A DNA stretch of 64,000 nucleotides from Tenodera sinensis. Its lineage: Eukaryota > Arthropoda > Insecta > Mantodea > Mantidae. This document shows positions 61,275 through 64,000 of the stretch, in pieces. The notes below the pieces were generated by a model. It was not told the origin of the DNA, made no database searches, and saw only the letters and a list, made by a program, of their open reading frames with translations. Every line of letters starts with the position of its first letter. Within the stretch, counting starts at the first letter, position 1. Position numbers and translations under genes: made by a program. The stretch is from positions 213,442,531 through 213,506,530 of the forward strand of contig CM060962.1 in assembly GCA_030765045.1 (NCBI GenBank). The letters are read 5' to 3'.

Positions 61275-61560
61275 CTGAGTTGGCTCCATGGTAACGTTTG
61301 AGAGGTCTCGTGTTCAAATTCTGTCTACGACTGACCCTGATCTTGGTGTTTTCGTGGCTTTCCCTCGTCTATATGGAAATGCTGGCATGGTTCCTCATAT
61401 ACTACCGTTTCCTTTCCATAATCTCCATTTCATTCCATTTACCTCTCATCTTCTAGGTTTTGTGGCTTATGGCAGTGCTGAACAGAAAGTAAAGAGCACT
61501 CCTCGTAGACACCATAGAGCTGCTTGGTTGACGGACCGTGCTTGTAATCAACTCACAATT
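61275..61560 (+). repeat. tRNA-derived SINE, family 1, diverged
   Basis: A box TTGGCTCCATGGTAACG, B-box-like GTGTTCAAATTCTG, then CCATTTACCTCTCATCTTCTAGG, TTTTGTGGCTTATGGCAGTGC and GCTTGGTTGACGGACCG, in family 1 order but shortened. Confidence 0.7.
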
Positions 61561-61667
61561 CATCTCTAAATTTGTAACTTAAGTTCAATTCAATTTTCTG
61601 AGCTTACCAACTCTTATTTCAGTATAATAGACCGTTTTAAACTAGGTCTTCCGGGGAAGGCCGTGTC

Positions 61668-61773
61668 TTGGTTGCTGCTGTTGTTGACAGTTCCTGCGGT
61701 GCTGTCAAGAAGAGTAGTCCTGAAGAAGCCCTACATAGTAGGGCGAAACGTTGGTAACAACAGCAGCAACCAA
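61668..61773 (+). ncRNA. Hammerhead-ribozyme-like hairpin of a retroelement
   Basis: An 18-bp perfect inverted repeat: TTGGTTGCTGCTGTTGTT (61668-61685) and AACAACAGCAGCAACCAA (61756-61773). Inside is a small hairpin GACAG..CTGTC (61686-61706) and then CTGAAGA (61720-61726), A, GCCCTA-CATAG-TAGGGC (61728-61744), GAAAC (61745-61749), GTTGG. CUGANGA, a stem II and GAAA are the conserved hammerhead core in the right order; the outer repeat would be stem I. Departures are one extra A before stem II and no clear stem III with an NUH cleavage site. Penelope-like retroelements are known to carry short type I hammerheads near their ends, so this may be a decayed one. Activity is unproven. Confidence 0.5.
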
Positions 61774-61829
61774 GCAACCAAGTATATAGGTTAATTTGTT
61801 GCTTATATATGAATTTTGAAATTTGAGAT

Positions 61830-62830
61830 TTTCTAGTACATGTTATATTTAGTACTTACATAGATTCATTTGTCGCATTTGTAGATTTCTGAATTATAAA
61901 ATTTGTCTTTTCCCTCTACCCATGCAAAGAGAATGAAATTTGGAAGCCATCTCGTAGCGACCCGCTCCTAAAAGATTTGTCCATCGCTTAATACTACTAT
62001 ATTCTGCTAGTCCCTTGTGCCTACACGGAATTATGGAGTAAAGGAATTTCTGAAAATGTTTATCTCAATTAACATGAAGTAAAAGAATAAGGTTTTCAAG
62101 AATGGTCAGTACAAAAGAGGATAAGGTCGTGTGAGTGTAACACGATATTTGAATTAAAAATCATAAATATAGTAGTTATAACAGAATATTTTACTAAATC
62201 TTTATGTATTACACCTGAACTAGATCCTTGTATTTTGATATGAACCTATATACTAGACATGCCGTATGCTAGAGCAATACAAATTTTAAAATTTAGAAAT
62301 CTGTAAATGGGATAAATGAATCTATATAGCTGATAAATGTACCATATCGTATGTGTTGCACTCACACGACCTTATCCTCTTTTGTACTATTCTTCTACTT
62401 CTTGTTAATCGAGATAAACATTTTCACAAATTGCTTTGTTATATAATTCCTTATAGGTGCAAGGGACTAGGAGAATATAGTAGCCTTAAGCGATAGATAA
62501 GTCTTTTAAGAGCGGGTCACTGTGAGATGCCTTTGAAATTTCGTTCTCTTTGCAACGGCAGAGGGGAAAAATAAACAAATAAGGAATTTATTTTATTTAA
62601 TTTATTTTAAACTGCAAATCAATAGCAACGAATATATCGGAAATGGTTAACTCCACAAAAACTGTATTTGATATAAGCATGTGCTAGCTACATTTTGTGC
62701 AGAAAAGCGTTCTCTTTCTCTTTGGGTTTATCAGTTATGCAAGTTTCATACATAGGGTAATATCGATTGGGGGATTTTGTTTAAAATCTGGTAATATCTT
62801 GACATGGAATTTTTATGTGTAATAAAGATA
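61830..62830. mobile_element. Head-to-head family A pair with AAATTT inverted repeat
   Basis: 61900-62145 is a reverse family A left body (CATGCAAAGAGAATG, GTGCCTACACGGAATTATG, GTTTATCTCAATTAACATG, AGGATAAGGTCGTGTGAGTG). 62345-62830 is a forward one (GTGTTGCACTCACACGACCTTATCCTC-type start, CGAGATAAACATTTTCAC, TCGTTCTCTTTGCAACGG, CAGTTATGCAAGTTTC). Both carry the unusual variant ACCTTATCCTCTTTTGTACT, so they are more like each other than like other copies. A separate inverted repeat, 61860-61904 against 62281-62325, lies outside the left arm and inside the right arm. Confidence 0.7.
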
Positions 62831-62834
62831 AATA

Positions 62835-63825
62835 CAGATTAACGATTGCAAATAGACGTTTCAGTATATGTGTGTATGTGTGTACGTATGTAAATATTTA
62901 TTGCAATCTACTGACTTCAAATGAGGTTAGGCACACGATCCAAGGAAATATTGGCCCACAATGAGCATCCGAAGACGACTCACATAGAATATGAATAGCC
63001 TTCTTTGAATAATGATAATTACTTTCATATTAACATTTCCCAAATAGGAATACATGAGTAATTACACTCTGGAGAAGGCAAAGTAGGCAAGATAAGTTTT
63101 AGCCACCACATACGGGATGCTCCATTTGTGATGTTAGAAAAGTAAAATGTTATATACTAGTGGTTGTTGGACCCATCTCTGAGCAGTTTGCTGACAGGCC
63201 GAGGTGCTGTGTCCGCAACTAATCGTCAGGATACATCCATGCTAGTCTTCTGATTTAACGCAGGGATTGGGTACACTTGAGCAAAATTGGAAGAACGTGG
63301 AGCATTGTTTGGACACCTCAATCGAAAAAAAAAATGAGTGTGCGAAGTTGAGGAATCGATTGCATTATCTACAGAAGCACGGCAACCGGTGAGCTAAACT
63401 TTAGGGATCATCAACTGTTTGTTGGGGGAAAAGGGTGGATTAACGTGGACGTAGGGTGGGATGAAAAAATACCGAGCGTGAACACAAGAGAATTGTTCCC
63501 AATTGATTTCTTTTATCTACCTTGTTTCTACAAACTCTAATACAAATTCTTCATAATATCAACCAACTTTACTTGTTTTATCTTCTTTCTTCCTTTTACT
63601 TTCTTGATCACTTATTCCACAATTTCTCCTGTCTCATTCTTCCCCCATTTCTCATTGCTTCCTGCAGCTCATTAGTTCTTAAGCTTCATCTCTGGTGTTT
63701 ACCCTCCCTATCTTCAGAAAGCAGAAGGGTGACGAGACTTACATGTTCCTACGTGTGTACAGGAAGATCAAATTTGCTCCATTGTTAAGCAACAACTTTG
63801 ATACAAACAGATACAATCATTACTG
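62835..63825. other. AT-rich spacer
   Basis: A small TGTGTATG tract at 62870-62890. The frame at 63522-63788 is TC-rich without a motif. Confidence 0.4.
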
Positions 63826-63829
63826 CACT

Positions 63830-64000
63830 TCGACAGGCGTGTACTTTCCCTACCTAGTAGACAGAGAAGACAGCGCATTCCACACAAAAAGCCCATGTCG
63901 AGATTTTACCGGAAATAGTACCTACGTTTGGAGGCCCCCTTATCACAAAAAGGTATCTTCAGAAAAAGGTCCGTGTGAATGAGTGACTGTATGCCTGTGT
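63830..64000 (-). mobile_element. Family A right end, reverse, cut by window edge
   Basis: GTACTTTCCCTACCTAGTAG, GCGCATTCCACACAAAAAGCC, CATGTCGAGATTTTACCGG, TTTGGAGGCCCCCTTATC and CAGAAAAAGGTCCGTGTG. It probably continues beyond 64000 with a GT tract. Confidence 0.85.

Overview
The window is 64 kb of AT-rich, repeat-dominated eukaryotic DNA from an animal, most likely an arthropod. Evidence is the mixture of tRNA-derived SINEs with A and B boxes, decayed RTE-like LINE reverse transcriptase, Tc1/mariner, PIF/Harbinger (MADF) and hAT transposase remnants, very long microsatellites, and no dense open reading frames. A large-genome insect such as a cockroach or another polyneopteran fits best, but that placement is inference. 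I find no intact protein-coding gene, rRNA, functional tRNA or CRISPR array. Most long open frames are microsatellite or repeat translations (poly-N, poly-I, poly-L, THSLTH).

The dominant element is one non-autonomous DNA-transposon-like family, called family A here. Its ends carry the inverted motif ACTTTCTCTACT / AGTAGAGAAAGT, and its body is about 0.85-0.9 kb. The best copies (34958-35992 and 45660-46682) reach about 1.03 kb and have an extra inverted left arm of about 150 bp. I count about 20 full or partial copies in both orientations. A CA/GT microsatellite sits at one fixed internal position in most copies that keep that region, so this family explains many of the GT/CA tracts in the window.

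Layout: 1-510 tandem family A fragments; 664-1095 an unassigned basic ORF; 3.1-4.5 kb a composite CA/CACT array; 5.1-5.66 kb an unassigned open frame ending in a family A copy; 5.64-7.76 kb that copy, split by a PIF/Harbinger-type element with a MADF remnant and TAA duplication; 7.8-8.25 kb a minus-strand zinc-finger transposase tail; 9.2-9.9 kb two SINEs; 11.3-12.06 kb a minus-strand LINE RT relic; 13.25-14.39 kb a Tc1/mariner relic; 14.8-15.1 kb SINE; 17.6-17.96 and 19.05-19.17 kb LINE 3' ends; 19.6-20.09 kb SINE; 21.36-26.5 kb three family A copies; 27.9-28.6 kb a 710-bp TTA array; 30-33.2 kb SINEs; 33.2-36 kb two family A copies; 37.5-38.16 kb a hAT relic; 38.8 kb a hairpin MITE; 39.17-39.42 kb a SINE with clear target duplication; 41.2-47.7 kb family A copies and a second TTA array; 48.9-49.7 kb a SINE expanded by CTTT; 49.9-50.5 and 53.3-53.9 kb a repeat pair; 55.5-55.9 kb CTA/TAA array; 56.6-57.7 kb family A; 57.9-58.55 kb two SINEs; 59.0 kb a foldback element; 60.1-60.9 kb family A; 61.67-61.77 kb a hammerhead-like hairpin; 61.9-62.8 kb head-to-head family A; 63.83-64 kb a family A end.

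Nested insertions give a relative history: family A copies were targets for a Harbinger element, a tRNA SINE and a 5'-truncated retroposon, so many family A copies are old. There is no operon-like cooperation to describe; the interest lies in transposon structure and decay.
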